From assembly GCA_902611465.1 (NCBI GenBank), contig CACLZS010000002.1:89437-153436 (forward strand): DNA of 64,000 nucleotides, read 5' to 3'. The position numbers and the translations under genes are program-made. This DNA comes from an uncultured Pelagibacteraceae bacterium (GTDB lineage Bacteria; Pseudomonadota; Alphaproteobacteria; Pelagibacterales; Pelagibacteraceae). The notes under the pieces were generated by a model, which saw only the letters and a program-made list of their open reading frames with translations, did not search any database and was not told where the DNA came from. Shown one piece after another: positions 63,172 through 64,000 of the stretch. The number at the start of each line of letters is the position of its first letter. Position 1 is the first letter of the stretch.

Positions 63172-64000
63172 TTATTGGGAAGGGTTATTCTCTTCAATAA
63201 CTGTTTCTTCGGTTCCTACTGGTTTTATCGGGTCTTCAATAGGCTCTGTAATAGGCTCTGTTGCTGGATTAAGTTCTAAGCCAATAGGTGTTATTGTAGT
63301 AGGAAGAGGTGTAAATTGAGAGTCAGGGTTTTCAATAACCTCTCTAACTTTCATTCTGTAAACTCCATATGCTCCTATTAAACAATGAAATATAATTAGA
63401 AATATAAAATAACCATTTTCTCCAATTATATCCATAAACATAGAACATAAAAAAGGTCCACTAATTGCACCCATTCCGAAGGTAAATTGTAAACCTGCAC
63501 CAGCAGCTACAAATTTTTCTTTAGCTACAAAATCATTAGTGTGAGCAAATATTAATGCAAACATAGGAAGACTAAAGAAAGCATACAAACCTGTAAAAAT
63601 ATAAAACCAAAACTTTGAGCTCGCTAAACCCTCAGGTAAATGCATCGTACCCACTGAAAAAATTGCACATAACGCAAAGAAAGCTGATGCAAATGTGGAA
63701 TATACTGTGACTGTTCGTCTATCATAAATGTCTGATAGTTTACCAATCGGCCATTGTGAAATTGCACCAGAAATAGCAATCAAAAATGTTACAAAAGAAA
63801 TTTCAAAAATACTAAAATTCATTGATGCTGCATAAACAGCAATTAAAGCAAACATTGCAGAGTGACAAATTCCACATAAAAATGCACTTACCATTCCAAA
63901 AGGAGAGGCTTCATATAGTTCTTTAATTTTCATTCCTATAATTTTTTTAAATTTTGGTGGTTTTTTCTTAGTTAATAATATTGGAACAAGTGAAAGTGAC
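63172..64000 (-). CDS. MFS transporter, C-terminal part (partial)
   Basis: The frame is open to the right edge, so residues before Met at 63933 belong to the same protein (central loop LTKKKPPKFKKIIG). About 276 residues are seen: six C-terminal helices with the GxxSDxxxRR motif GKLSDIYDRRTVT, then a cytoplasmic tail of about 50 residues rich in Pro, Thr and Glu (TEPITEPIEDPIKP). The N-terminal half lies outside the window. Confidence 0.85.
   Translation of the reverse strand, partial: SLSLVPILLTKKKPPKFKKIIGMKIKELYEASPFGMVSAFLCGICHSAMFALIAVYAASMNFSIFEISFVTFLIAISGAISQWPIGKLSDIYDRRTVTVYSTFASAFFALCAIFSVGTMHLPEGLASSKFWFYIFTGLYAFFSLPMFALIFAHTNDFVAKEKFVAAGAGLQFTFGMGAISGPFLCSMFMDIIGENGYFIFLIIFHCLIGAYGVYRMKVREVIENPDSQFTPLPTTITPIGLELNPATEPITEPIEDPIKPVGTEETVIEENNPSQ

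Noticed and set aside
1..64000. CRISPR array, insertion sequence, prophage, rRNA or tRNA genes
   Set aside because: No spaced repeats, transposase, integrase or structural RNA pattern was found on reading both strands.

Overview
The window is a gene-dense, strongly AT-rich chromosomal segment of an alphaproteobacterium. It most likely comes from the SAR11 clade (Pelagibacterales, Candidatus Pelagibacter-like). Reasons: the base composition, overlapping or very tightly packed genes, short proteins, the core run recA-alaS-icd-psd-pssA-rlmE-guaB-guaA, single-subunit NAD formate dehydrogenase, a TRAP transporter, and a C-P lyase locus of the kind known from open-ocean SAR11 strains. The species call is an inference from sequence character, not from a database search. 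I saw no rRNA, tRNA, CRISPR array, insertion sequence or prophage, and no gene-free stretch longer than 300 bases.

Layout. 1-4.3 kb: umuDC (umuC cut by the window edge) behind a clear alphaproteobacterial LexA box, two GFA-family proteins, a glycerate-kinase-like P-loop kinase and a TolC-type outer-membrane protein. 4.4-17.5 kb: core housekeeping genes (recA with its own probable SOS box, alaS, icd, psd/pssA phospholipid synthesis, a glycosyltransferase, rlmE, an IMP dehydrogenase without CBS domains, guaA, gloA, panB, TerC). 17.6-24.2 kb: a TRAP transporter (dctPQM) with a terminator between the binding protein and membrane genes, then 5-oxoprolinase pxpA and pxpBC on divergent strands and a drug/metabolite-type exporter. 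24.2-31.7 kb: a light/singlet-oxygen-protection style cluster (FAD oxidoreductase, DUF1365, cyclopropane-fatty-acid synthase-like methyltransferase, DUF3833 lipoprotein, SDRs, DUF2256, DUF393, and a bacterial-type photolyase that lacks most of the Fe-S cysteines).

31.7-42.6 kb: mixed metabolism: sugar dehydrogenase, DAO-family oxidase, two EamA transporters, reductase, periplasmic MsrA, formate dehydrogenase, HPP protein, SufU-like scaffold, an EamA / glycine amidinotransferase-like / threonine aldolase operon, and arsenate reductase. 42.7-56.9 kb: a phosphonate island. It holds a PhnZ-type HD oxygenase behind a good Pho box, the transporter phnCDE1E2, a GntR/HutC regulator, the divergent C-P lyase operon phnGHIJKLN, an opposed 2H-phosphoesterase (DUF1045), and phnM. 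Together these import phosphonates, activate them to ribose-phosphonate, break the C-P bond and recycle the ribose to PRPP. No phnP is present, and the DUF1045 protein is the best candidate to fill that step.

57-64 kb: a truncated copy of a small protein found intact at 41.9 kb, a two-gene ABC-2 exporter, YajQ, a 2-hydroxyacid dehydrogenase, two oxidoreductases of the Gfo/Idh/MocA family, and an MFS transporter cut by the right edge. Three short genes (a DUF2256 protein and two small membrane proteins) were found by reading the gaps between larger genes.
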